From the NCBI RefSeq assembly GCF_019175385.1, contig NC_083340.1:22952336-23016335 (forward strand): a stretch of DNA of 64,000 nt, written 5' to 3'. Positions 51,888 to 63,700 of the stretch are shown one piece after another. Position 1 is the first letter of the stretch, and every line of letters starts with the position of its first letter. Both the position numbers and the translations under genes were made by a program. The stretch is from Lycium barbarum. Lineage: Eukaryota; Streptophyta; Magnoliopsida; Solanales; Solanaceae. The notes under the pieces are model-generated. The model saw nothing but the letters and a program-made list of their open reading frames with translations, did no database searches and had not been told where the DNA came from.

Positions 51888-54800
51888 TTTCACGACCCAA
51901 CCCCGTAGGCCGTGACTAGTGCCCGATCTGGGCACCCAACCCATCTATCAAATGCATTCAAATATATAGCAGAATCCGACAAGGCTATATTCCAAATTTA
52001 GATAATTTCTAGAAAATTTCGGCAGGGTTTCCTTTGTTTTACAGACTATCCAAAATAATCCTGCACACAGCAAACACCAGCAAAGGCCACACAGGGCTAA
52101 CAAGGCAACGTATAAACATATGCGGACCGGCCGCCTCGGCGTATGGGACCGCCCAAACAACATATACACATAAGCATACAGAGAGACCATAACCCACAGA
52201 CATGTCCACAGACCTCTAAACTGACTGACAAAATCATATGACGGGACAGGGCCCCGCCGTACCCCAAATGACCACATATACAGAAGATGAAAACAACAGA
52301 AGATATATACCAAAATATAAGCTCCGGATCAACAGGAGCACTCCCAGGTAGCAGAACAGGTGTCCTAAGCTGGTGGCGTATCAAAAGGAGCGTCTGTACC
52401 TGCGGGCATGTAACGCAGCCCCCGAAGAACAGGGGGTCAGTACGGAAAATGTACCGAGTATGTAAAGCGGAAATGTAACAAAATAAATCATAATCAAGAA
52501 CAGAAGTAGAGAATGATAACTGTCAGGACCACAGTCAGAGCTGGAGGTACAAAGGTATAGATAGCAGAATCATACTCGGAGTCGTAGATCCAGAATAAAA
52601 TAGACAGAGCTATAGTCAGAGTCCGAAGTACAAAAGGTGAATACCTTATCCGAGACCTCAGAAAAGTAATGTCAAAGCATAGATGGTGCATACCAAGTCG
52701 TATAATATCATATAAACACATATAACGTGTCCCGGCCCTCTGATAAGGGACTCGGTGGATGAAATCATGTATAACAAAATCATATATCATATATGCAAAT
52801 AGCGTGTCCCGGCCCTTTGCTAAGGGACTCGGTGGTGAAATCATGCATGTCAGAATCATGTACTGTGTATACATAACGTGTCCCGGCCCTCTACTGCGGG
52901 TCTCGGTGAATAATCATCATGTGCCATCCTGGCCGCCATCCCCGTATCATCATATCGTAAACATATACAAGCAACGTGTCCCGGCCCGCAAGTATGAGGG
53001 ACTCGGTGAGTAATGCAGATAAATGCGCACGAGATCATGTCCTGGCCCGGGCTCAGTGAAAAGACATACTGTGACTTGCACGAACAGAGTAATGCAGAAA
53101 CATATGCATATAAGTCCAGACTTAATAGACAAACCAAATGATAAGTCATAGGATGTACCTTTCGTAACTTGCGACGGATTATATCAAAGCAGACTTTCGA
53201 GATTGTTCGTACATAATAAATATACCATAGGGTTTAACTGAATAGTCAGAATGGTCGTTCCTTAACAAATGGGACTGCTTAAATGACAAATCATTTCAAA
53301 GGAGTCGGATATTAGTCATAGTGTGCATGGACGCCCTTTTTGGGGATGGCACGATTCATTATATCAAATCATGTTTCTAAGGTCATAGCACATATCAAAA
53401 TGTAATATAGACTCACCACATTTACTATCTGACAGACGGAACAATAATCACAAAATTCTTTTAAACACTATATAGAAATAATACAAATAAAGCAATAGTA
53501 GGAGGTCTCGGAATGTGTGGGCCCACCTCGGGTCAATCGAGGTGGTAAACTCAAATTATGAATCATAGACCCTGTGGAGTCATTCATGAGAGTTTTAGGG
53601 TATTCCGGTTCCATTTGTGAAAGTTGCATACTTATAGGTCAGTTTGGAGGCAATTTAGGAAAAATTGGTTCAATCTCACTAAAGGATTTGGAGCCAATTT
53701 CAATCTTGTATTCTGAGGAGCAGGGTCGTTTCCAAGGCTCGCGTTCGAGCCTACTACGTTTAGAACATGCCAAAGAATAAAGAGCAAGGCTTTACATACC
53801 TTGGTTGCGCCTTACGCTCGTCCAATCTCAATTTCCGTTTCGTCCAAAAACTGCAAATGGTCACATTTACCAATTACTATTCATGAGACTTAAAAATTTT
53901 ATTCTTAACCAATACTTGCCTACCGAAATTTCGGCAGCACTCCCCCTATAAATGCAACACCCCGAGAATACAACTCGGCTCAGAATAGCAACAACCAACC
54001 CAACAACAATACCAACAACAACTACGAAACACAATAAGGCATAACTTGTCCTCTTTCCAACATAGTGTAATAACTCTCATTTCCAATCTCACATTTTCAA
54101 CCCAATCTCAATATTTTCATATTCACTACTAATCAAGATCATTACAATGCCATTCAGAAGCATATCATAACATTTCTACAATATATACACAAGATATACA
54201 CAAGATATACAAAACATGCGAACTTTCCATCAAAGCCGTAATTCACCTAAACTTCCCATTTTTTTTTCAACATAAACATTCATAATACCTTCTTGCCTTC
54301 CAATTTCATTAATAACAATCATAATTTGCACCTTACCACTTCCATTTCCATATTTACATAAACTACTATCAAGTTACAAAATTTCCCACAACAACTTAAC
54401 AACAAATTCTTTAGCTTAAACCATTATTCTTCTATCCACTTCACAAGGCCATAACAACACAATTAACATATCAAACAAAGTTAATTCATTTTCATTTCAA
54501 TTCCCATACCACGCGGCCAACATCCATTTTTCCAACTTCCATCAATTTCATTCCACTTTCATTTCTAATATGAGTTACACCATATCCACAACTAGAATTC
54601 AACATAAAAATTCAACTCATATTACTTACACAAAATGCTCACATACGGCCAACTACATACATACACATCCACTTGCAAACTTCTATATTTTCATAGTTTC
54701 TACTCATTTCCATATACTACAACACAAACAAACCTTCATAACATAAAAAGAACATAAAAATTCTTACCTTTTCTAACAAGTTCTCCTTGCCACCAAAGAT

Positions 54801-55331
54801 AGTTTCTTGCCAAAATAATTGTACTACTTTGTAGAGAATATTGAGCTTAATAGGAATATAGGAAAATTACAATTTTTAAACCAAGATTGAAGGCTTGGAA
54901 TTTTTTTTTCTTTCTTTCTTTCTCTATGGTCGACGGCCACTCCTCTCTTCTCTCTTCTTGGTTTTATTTTGTTTTCTTGAAAATTCTAGATGATTAAGCC
55001 TCCTTATACTAAAGAAGCACATGATCATCACATGATAATTAAGTCACGGGCTTGACTAATTCATGGGCACCATGGTCGACCACCTATATGGATTGGGCCT
55101 CAATTTTTCTCTTCCACTTTTGAGCCCAATTCATTAGAATTCTCGATTTGTAATTCCCGAACCTAATTTTCGAAATTCCAATCTTGCCCTTGGCCTTCCC
55201 TGATGTCTCCGAGTCAACACTTTTCATACGCAACAACATATATTTCAAATAAAATCAAAATATGGCCTTATTCTTTACAAGTCACAATTATCTCGAAGTT
55301 TTCCGAGTGTGCAAAATTACGGGATGTAACA
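51888..55331 (+). mobile_element. 3.44-kb solo LTR inside Athila RT
   Basis: Begins TTTCACGACCCAACCCC (the second base of TG is mutated) and ends GGGATGTAACA. 5-bp TSD ACTAT at 51883-51887 and 55332-55336. No internal coding region or second LTR copy was found, so it is interpreted as a solo LTR left by LTR-LTR recombination. Shares its start, a GACGGGACAGGGCCCCGCCG block and hairpin repeats with 55861-58750. Confidence 0.88.
52726..53060. repeat. Five GTCCCGGCCCT/AGGGACTCGG hairpin repeats in solo LTR 1
   Basis: Units start near 52726, 52803, 52877, 52975 and 53036, spaced about 60-98 bp, each of the form CGTGTCCCGGCCCT-n-AGGGACTCGGTG. The inverted CCCT/AGGG arms enclose a 5-10 base loop. 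Confidence 0.88.
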
Positions 55332-55860
55332 ACTATCCCATTCCCTTCATTGATCAAATGCTAGACAGGTTAGCCGGGCAAGGGTTTTATTATTTTCTAG
55401 ATGGCTATTCTGGCTACAATCAAATAACTATTGCTCTGGAGGATCAAGAGACGACCATGTTTACATGCCTATATGGCACATATGCCTTCAAACGCATGCC
55501 ATTTGGGTTGTGTAATGCACCCGCGATTTTTCAAAGGTGTATGATGGCTATCTTTTCAGAAATGGTAGAAGATTTCGTAGAAGTGTTCATGGATGATTTT
55601 TCTGTATTCCGGAACGCTTTCGAGGTGTGTTTGAAGAATCTAGACCGAATACTTGCAAGATATGAAGAGACTAACCTGGTCTTGAATTAGGAAAAATGTC
55701 ACTTTATGGTCCGAAAAGGTATCGTCCTTGGACACAAGGTTTCAAAGAGAGGGCTGGAGGTTGATCATGCTAAAGTGGAATTCATTGAGAAGCTGCCACC
55801 CCCTGTCAGTCAAGGGTGTGCGCAGTTTCCTCGGGCATGCAGGATTCAATAGATGCTTCA
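55332..55860 (+). pseudogene. pol: Athila pol, central RT part
   Basis: Resumes PIPFIDQMLDRLAGQGFYYF directly after the TSD. It continues through FLDGYSGYNQITIALEDQET, MPFGLCNAPAIFQRCM and the catalytic EVFMDDFSVF. A TAG at 55688-55690 (EETNLVLN then stop) breaks the frame, then HFMVRKGIVLGHKVSKRGLE follows. It is cut again at 55860. Confidence 0.9.
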
Positions 55861-58750
55861 TGTCACGACCCAACCCCATGGGTCGTGACTAGTGCTCGAG
55901 CTGGACACTCGTATACGTACCTGTTAAATATAATCAAACTGAAACTAGGAATTGTATGGGACTTATAAAAGCAACTAAAGATTAATAACATCATATATAT
56001 CAAGATAACCTGTCTCCTGAGGAGTCACAACTAATCAAAACGTAATACGATACGCAAGCTGATAAGGCTGCCACTACATACCAATACGATACGCAAGCCG
56101 ACAAGGCTGCCACTACAGACGGGAATATCCATAGCAAATCACATAGACACAGCTGAACAAAACTTATACACAACCCATACATATGTCTACAGACCTCTAA
56201 GAGTACAAGAGTGAAATATGACGGGACAGGGCCCCGCCGTACCCCTGAATATATATATATATAAGTCTATATAGAAGATCTGCACCAAAATATCTGGGCT
56301 CCGAAACAATGGAGCTCTCCAAACAGCTAAGTAGAAATCCTAAGCTGGAGGATCACCAAATCGAGTATCCGTATCTGCGGGCATGAAACGCAGCCCCCCG
56401 AAGAAAGGGGGTTAGTACGAGATATGTACTGTGTATATAAAGCATGAAATACAATAAAGAGGATCCTGACTGAAATAGAGATTACAGGAGACAAGTATAA
56501 CAATCATAATACCAATACACTTGCCTTATCAAATGTAAATCATGCATATCAATATCATATATCATACCTGACCCATTATGGGACTCGGTGAATAAAGTCA
56601 TCATATACCATCCTTGGCGCCATAATCACATCATCATATCGTATCCCGGCCCTTTAGTGAGGGACTCGGTGAACAATGCAGTGAAACTGTGCACGAGAAC
56701 GTACCTCGGCCCGGGACTCGGTGAAAGATATATTGAGGCATGCACGAGCAGAGTAGTGAGCAACCATATGCAAACTAAGTCATATCTGAGACTCAATAGA
56801 ATAATCAAAATGAACCATCATTTGATAATCAAGACAATAGTCATATCAAGTATCCTTCGAATGTCACTATGGATTATATCAAAATAGAACTTGTGGAATC
56901 ATAGACACGTATCAAGACATAATGAAACAACTTCTGGAAATCAAGAACATTAGCCATCCTAGTTTCTCTAAGAATAAGAGTTTCTTTGGAGTTATATGCT
57001 CATCGTCTGTTTGTTTCATAAAGATCATGCCAAAAAGAAGGAAGAGTTAGCTTTACATACCTATTATAGAGTAACCGTAACCAAGCTTGCTTCGTCGCCC
57101 CTTTAGCCTATTAATATGAGAGTAACACCATCGTTAATAAACTATGACTTTCCAAACTTATAACTCTACAATCAATCACTTATGGGAATCACTCCTTAAT
57201 TTATACTCTTGATTAGCATTTTGATTAGTTAAGAACCTAACGAAAATCGGGCAGCATTTCCTCTATATAACTCACTTAACCCGAACTTCCAATTAATCTC
57301 CAATTAGCACAGCAACACCAACAACAACATAGCAACCCAACAACCTCTCCTAATCCTTTTCCAATTCAAATCATTAACATCTAAGATTATACACCAAACA
57401 GACCAACATATGCTTCTTATACGATATCTTATTCGCTTGCTTTCTTCCAAATTTACGAGCCATATCAACAACAACACGACAACAACATCAACCACCATCC
57501 ATGTACGAGAAAACTACTTCAACATCATTTTAACAACAAGTTCGAAACAGTCCACCAAAACAAAAACATCAAAAATACGATTTTCGATCTTTACTTCATA
57601 AAATTACAAACACACGGAAAAAGCATAATGTTGCCATGAACAATAGCACCTATACTTATCTATAACTATATTTCCAGCCCTTCAACATAAACAAATTACC
57701 TTCAAATACAATACCATAATAATGACAACACTAATCAAACTTAATCCAATTAGCACAACTCCAATTCTGCCTACTTACACGCCAACAATAATCATGTAAT
57801 TTTCTTACTTCCAATTTCGTCTAACAGAATTTAATCTCTCCATTAAAACATCATTAACTCCAATTACATTACAAGAAAAAGAGATCTTACCTCGAATTAG
57901 TTAGGACGGATCCTATAATCACTTGCGCCAATTGCACCGCTTCTTCTTCCTCAATTCAATAGTCTTATATTGTTGCCTCCTTGCATGTAAAACACCCTCG
58001 GGATTTAATTTTTGCTATCAAAATCTAAAGTTGGATTATGGACAGCCATGGCCGTGAGCTTGCTGCCATGGCTGTTGGTTCTTTCTTTCAATTTAATTTT
58101 TATGGAGAAGATGATATGAATGCATTAGTCATCAAGTATATATATATATATATATGCAAGCTGTCCACTTGACACATGTCCCACTTATGAGACATGTGTC
58201 CCACTATGACATGTCATCATTCATGCCCAATCACAATTGTCCACATTTTCATGGGGCCCACCTAATATTTCTGACCATGGTTAATTCTGATCATGGGGCC
58301 CACTTGGTACACTAATTAGGCTAATTAATCATTAATACCCACTTAATAATCTAATCATGGTTAGTTAATCCCTAATCTCCACTAATATTTCCATACTAAT
58401 TGAAATTTAAAAGCAAATCGTGCACTTATTAAAAATCGGGATTAAAAGGTCCTTGTCCCATATCTCAAAACCAATCTTGTCCTTAAACTTATTTATGAAT
58501 AATCCAACGTACAAAAAATACGAGATATAACATCTAGCACTAGTCCATAGTCCCTTTTGGTACACACAAAATATTATTCTCAATCCCCGTGGTCACACTT
58601 GTTAAGGCCTAAATTATTTTGGGACCTCAAACTCTTTGTACACCGAGCTCTCAATTTTTATCCTTGAATATGATCGAATTCTACGGGCTCAGGTAATTTT
58701 GCTCATATCGGACAATTCAATTTCCTAGTCCAAAAATACGGAATGTAACA
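55861..58750 (+). mobile_element. 2.89-kb solo LTR inside Athila RT
   Basis: Begins TGTCACGACCCAACCCC and ends ACGGAATGTAACA, with 5-bp TSD CTTCA at 55856-55860 and 58751-58755. Excision restores the RT reading across the site (AGFNRCF to IKDFLKI). It contains hairpin repeats at 56567-56724. No internal region is present. Confidence 0.92.
56567..56724. repeat. Three CGGCCC/GGGACTCGGTG repeats in solo LTR 2
   Basis: Units near 56567, 56640 and 56700 resemble the repeats at 52726-53060, at a similar offset from the LTR start. Confidence 0.82.
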
Positions 58751-59377
58751 CTTCATAAAGGATTTCTTGAAGATCTCTAGTCCGATGTGCAGGTTACTTG
58801 AAAAGGAGGTGAAATTCCTATTTGATGATGCGTTTATCAAGGCCTTTGAAGGTCTGAAGAAGAGATTGGTAACTGAACCAATAATCATCGCACCTAACAG
58901 AACTTTCCATTCGAATTGATGTGTGATGTAAACGATAATACTGTGGGAGCTGTGTTGGGTCAGAGATGAGAGAAAGTGTTTCATTCTATCTACTATGCTA
59001 GCAAGATGTTAGACGCTGCCCAAATGAATTACACAGTAACCGAGAAGGACCTGCTAGCTGTGGTTTATGCTTTTGATAAGTTTCAGTCCTATCTTGTTGG
59101 GACACATGTTATTATATATACAGACCATGCGGCCATTCGATACTTATTCAGCAAGAAGGATGCTAAACCCAGGTTAATTCGGTGGATTCTTCTTTTGCAA
59201 GAATTTGATATTGAGATTAAAGATCATAAGGGAGCTGAGAACCAAGTCACAGACCACTTGTCTATATTGGACAACCATAATCATTTTGTGGAGGATGTTC
59301 AAATCCAAGAGTCGTTCCCTGACGAGCAGCTATTTGCTATTCTGCTGCCAAAGTCCCATGGTATGCTGATATTGTGA
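58751..59377 (+). pseudogene. pol: Athila RT end and RNase H
   Basis: RT thumb sequence (CRLLEKEVKFLFDDAFIKAF, VTEPIIIAPN) precedes a break near 58918-58970. The RNase H segment follows with [35 protein letters not shown] and [15 protein letters not shown]. Confidence 0.88.
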
Positions 59378-60610
59378 ACTTGATAGTAAGTGGGGTGTAC
59401 CCACCTAAAGCCACTTCACAGCATAGAAAGAAGTTGTATCATGATTCACGGTTTTACATATGGGATGAGCCGTATTTGTTCAAGGAAGAGACTGATCAGT
59501 TAGTGCGGAGATGCATTCCACAGATCGAAGTAAGTCAAGTGCTGGAGAGTTGTTATTCTTCCTCATACGGAGGGCACTTTCAAGGTGATCGTACTGCGGC
59601 TAAGGTATTACAATCGGGTTTCTATTGGCCTACTCTTTTCAAAGATGCTCGTGCATTTGTTAGAAGTTGTGACAGATGTCAACGAACGGGAAACATCTCT
59701 AGGAGGCACGAGATGCCTTTGACAAACATATTGGAGGTAGAGATATTTGATGTCTGGGGCATTAATTTTATGGGGCCTTTCCCACCATCCTTTGGTAACA
59801 AGTACATTCTGCTTACTGTCGATTATGTTTTGAAATGAGTAGAGGCAATCCCTCTTCCAACCAATAATGCAAAGGTGGTGGTGAATTTTGTGCGAAAGAA
59901 TAGATTCGCAAGGTTTGGAACCCCAAGGGTGATGATTAGTGATGAAGGTGCTCATTTTCTGCAACAGTTTGTTGAAGAACCTTTTGGCAAAATATCGGGT
60001 GAAGCATAAGGTTTCTACAGCTTATCACCTATAAACATGCGGACAGGTAGAGGTCTCCAATAGAGAAGTAAAACAGATATTTGAGAAAACTATGATTGCC
60101 CAAAGGAAGGATTAGGCAATAAAGTTGGATGACGCCTTGTGGGCGTATCGCACAACCTACAAAACCTCTATCGGAGCTTCTCCTTACAGGTTAGTTTATA
60201 GAAAGGCGTGCCATCTGCCGTTGAGTTAGAGCATAAATCATATTGGGCAATCAAAAAGATCAATCTTGATATGAACCAAGCGGGAGAGAAGAGGTTGCTC
60301 CAATTGCACGAGCTTGATGAATTCAGATTGGGGGTGTATGAGGATGTAAAACTATACAAGGAGAAGACGAAGAGATGGAACGACAAGCATATTCAACATC
60401 GTGAATTCACGCAAGCGCAGCAGGTACTACTCTTCAACTCTAGGCTGCAGTTGTTTCCGGGAAAGCTTAAGTCCTAATGGTCTAGACCGTTTGTAGTGAC
60501 GAGAATCACACCCCATGGTGCTGTGGAAATACAAACTATAGATGGGGTGTGCAAGTTCCTAGTAAATGACAGCGTCTCAAGCTATATTAAGGAGGTGCTT
60601 TTGACAAGGA
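59374..60610 (+). pseudogene. pol: Athila integrase and pol C-terminus
   Basis: The zinc-finger region SSYGGHFQGDRTAAKVLQSG, then SCDRCQRTGNISRRHEMP, precedes the catalytic core INFMGPFPPSFGNKYILLTV. A stop near 59835 (TGA) and further breaks follow, but the later core (FARFGTPRVMISDEGAHF, TAYHL, QVEVSNREVKQIFEK) and the tail (FRLGVYEDVKLYKEKTKRWN, GAVEIQTIDGVCKFLVN) are recognisable to about 60600. Confidence 0.88.
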
Positions 60611-61351
60611 GAAGGAGCAAGTGCTCCTTTATGATGAATGGAGAAGGATCTGCGTCGTGCCGCGACGTTAAATCAAGCGCTTCTCGGGAGGCAACCCAAG
60701 TTTGTAATGTAACAATTCAAAATTAAAGAAAAATACAAAAATTGTCATGCCACAACCTTAACTATGGCGTTGGTTGGGAGGCAACCCAACTTTTGTAGAA
60801 TATATGTCGTGTTTGTTCATGTTGCAGGGCTAAGGAAGGAACGAGAACTCGAAACGAGTGCAAAACATCAAGAATTGAGCTCCAGGTTTGTATTGTGCTG
60901 TGTGTGCACGTCGCATGACCAGCGCATAACAGGTAAGCCGGCCAAAAATTTGGCTAAGTAAAAAATTCAGAGATGGGTGTTTTGTGCACCGGGCATGCAT
61001 CGCATGACCAGCGCGCGAGGTGTAATCAGAGCCAAAATTTATCTAAGTGTCAAGTTCAGAGAGTGGGGTATTGTGCGCTGGGCATGCGACGAATAGCCAA
61101 TGAACGGGTCGACCCGGTTCGATTTTTTTTAAGATTTAAAACACGGACGACCCCTTAATTGCCCCCACTTCTCACAAACTCCCTCTCTCTTTCTCTAAAC
61201 TCGTCCCAAAATTGAACCTAAGCACTAAAAACCTTCCTCAAATCATCTCCATCCCTCAAGAAATTCGTGTGCATTGTCTCATATCTCAACAAAGGTAATT
61301 AATCTTCATAGTTTATCCATGAAATCTCATTCCCTTTTCCTCCTTTGTGTT
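60611..61351 (+). other. Athila post-pol region with 89-bp tandem repeat
   Basis: Noncoding sequence after pol, including two GGGAGGCAACCCAA copies (near 60687 and 60777). The 89-bp repeat lies at 60893-61110. Then C/T-rich DNA runs up to the TSD GTGTT (61347-61351) of the third solo LTR. Confidence 0.7.
60893..61110. repeat. 89-bp tandem repeat with GCATGACCAGCGC core
   Basis: TTGTGC recurs at 60893, 60982 and 61071, exactly 89 bp apart. Each unit has a GTCGCATGACCAGCGC-like core and a CAAAATTT.TCTAAGT.CAAGTTCAGAGA-like second half. The third unit is partial. Confidence 0.85.
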
Positions 61352-63695
61352 TGTTACACCCCGTATCTTAGAACTAAGGTTAGACTCGTATAATCAGAGT
61401 TTTAGTGGAAACACTGAAGGTTTGAACGTTTTGCGAAAATGGTTGATAGGCCTAATTCGGGCAGTCATAATTCCTTGATTAGCTGGGAATTTGGGAAAGT
61501 ACCCTTAATGAAAGTTGTAGTACGTAGAAATACCTTTCTAAATATATAAGGACTAGGCCAATTAGAGATCGGAGCAATGATATATAACTGTCTCAATATG
61601 GCTAATAGTAAGGTGCTTAAAATTCTATAGAATCGGCTAAGTTTTCGATACATCTGCCTTCCAGTCAAATTTCATGACAATCTGTTGAGAATTTAAGGAA
61701 ACTTAAAACATGAAAGTTGTATCCCTTTGAAATATATTTCCAACGATATATTATAGATCCCGAACTAAGCTATGTAAAAGACGTTATTCCTATTTTACTA
61801 AACAATGTACAGAACAAACACAGGTCGCTTGTGAGGGCGCGTGCGGGCGTGTACGATGGCCTCACGTCACAGGCCGATCTCACAAAAACACCCTCTCTGT
61901 AGGGGGTCGTGTGCTGCATGTGCGTCGCAGGCCCATCGCGTATAAGGTCGGGTTTCGGGTCAAAAGTCGGGATTTCGCGTTTTAAGTTATATTTAAGCTT
62001 GGAGTTTATTTCCCTAACACCCCTAGTCACGAAAGATTACCCTAAAGTCAAAGGGAACAAGTTCCAAGCCTTAAGAACCCTCCAAGGTAAGTTTTATCAT
62101 GATTCTAGGTTGAATTCAAGTCCCTAATCCCTTTCTAACTTGGTTAATTAAACCCTTCTAATCGATAGAGTTGTGAGTGGAACATTATTATTGGGCGTGA
62201 AAATCCTAGAACTCGAATTCAAGAGGATTGAACGTCAAAAAGGTAATGCTTCTACACTCTAATCATTCATAATAGTGAATTGATGAGTTCTTGGGAGAAT
62301 AGTAAATGGGTTTAGTAAAGAGAATTACACGAACTATTGTAGGGTTTTGGATTGTTGACTTGAGATTGTTATAATCATATGGGTGATAAAGAATGATGTT
62401 GATTACACCTAATTGAGATTGTAGAATCACCTAGAAGTAATAAAATGAGAATCAGGTGAGGGAAACACCATTAAAGAAGGTTGTGGAGCTTTATGCCCAC
62501 AAAGTGTTTGATAAAATGCCTAGATGACCAAAGCATGAATATTATTGCTAATATAGAATCCCTTTGACTTGTATTGATATAGATCAAAGTTGAAAGGGTT
62601 GACAAACGTTGTATTACTCTCAAAGGCTGGAATTAAGGTATGTGAGGCTAACTATCTACATTAGGGAATATTCATGATTCTTCCTACGCCTCATTCTTCA
62701 TACTTGTCAGTAATTTGACTCAGAATATAGTTTAGCCCTAGTTTTATGATATGATATAGAACTGTTATCTTCTAGGGTTGCAGTTACAGAATTCGTTCAT
62801 GGTTGTCACTTTGAACATTATGAACTTAACACGTAATCTTTATAGACTTATGTATTGTTATCACATGAGTCTCAGTCACTGTATAACCAGTTATTTGCAT
62901 GAGTCCCATAATCAGAAACAATTATCATGCTATCAGCTATAGCCAGTATCAGTCTTGTAAATTATTAATGTTGAACACCTGTATCTGTATTTTTGGGCCC
63001 TAGGCCACAGTTTATGCATACGTATTGCTTGGGCCTGAGGCCAAAGTTTTTGTGCACATTATTTGGGCCTTAGGCCGTAGTTATATTTACAATTTTACAG
63101 GTGATTCTTCATCCAGAACAGGGAGTACTTCAACTTCTTGCTTTTCTGTTTAGTTCAGTTTCAGTATTTTATTACTTCAGTTGCTTTACATACTAGTACA
63201 ATTCAAATGTGCTGATGTCCCTTTTTATTGCTTAGGGGCCTACATCTCGCGATGCAGGTAACGACATACAGGTTGACGATCCAGCTACCTAGGAGTGTTC
63301 GTATCAGCTATTTTGGTGAGCCCCAATTTCTTTCGGGGCAATATCAGTCATGCAGTTCTTACAACTTTTTAGACAATTACCTTTTTGTATTCATTAGAGG
63401 CTTCATAGACACAGTCCAGAAAGTTAGATATTTATTATGTTAGCCTTGTTAGCAGTTGTTCAGTTGTTTTGGTTTAGTCCTGTTGGCTACGTTCAGATAT
63501 TTCAGATTGTCTAAGTATTTTCGCGTTATGATCTCAGTCAGACCTTTAGTATATCAGCATGTGTATCGTTGCTTTCCGCATTCAGTTATGTTTTGATATC
63601 ACATGTTGATTCAGCCAGCCAGTTGGTTCGCTCGGCCACATGCAGTCAGGCACTGGGTGTTGTGTTACGTCCAGGCCCAGGTTCAGGGCGTGACA
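61352..63695 (-). mobile_element. 2.34-kb solo LTR, inverted
   Basis: Plus strand runs TGTTACACCCCGTATCTT to AGGGCGTGACA. The reverse complement begins TGTCACGCCCT and ends ACGGGGTGTAACA, as in solo LTRs 1 and 2. 5-bp TSD GTGTT at 61347-61351 and 63696-63700. It has no internal coding region and contains GGGCCT/AGGCC repeats (62993-63080). Confidence 0.9.
62993..63080. repeat. Three TTGGGCCTNAGGCC palindromic repeats in solo LTR 3
   Basis: Units near 62993, 63028 and 63063 at about 35-bp spacing, each a near-perfect palindrome (GGGCC..GGCC). Their position relative to the LTR start is similar to the hairpin repeats of solo LTRs 1 and 2. Confidence 0.82.
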
Positions 63696-63700
63696 GTGTT

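Noticed and set aside
52726..53060. Regularly spaced short palindromic repeats that look CRISPR-like
   Set aside because: Plant LTR context, unequal spacing and no cas genes; these are LTR minisatellites.
51948..53149. Open frames of 60-126 codons on both strands within solo LTR 1
   Set aside because: No recognisable domain, and the region is bounded as an LTR by the TSD.
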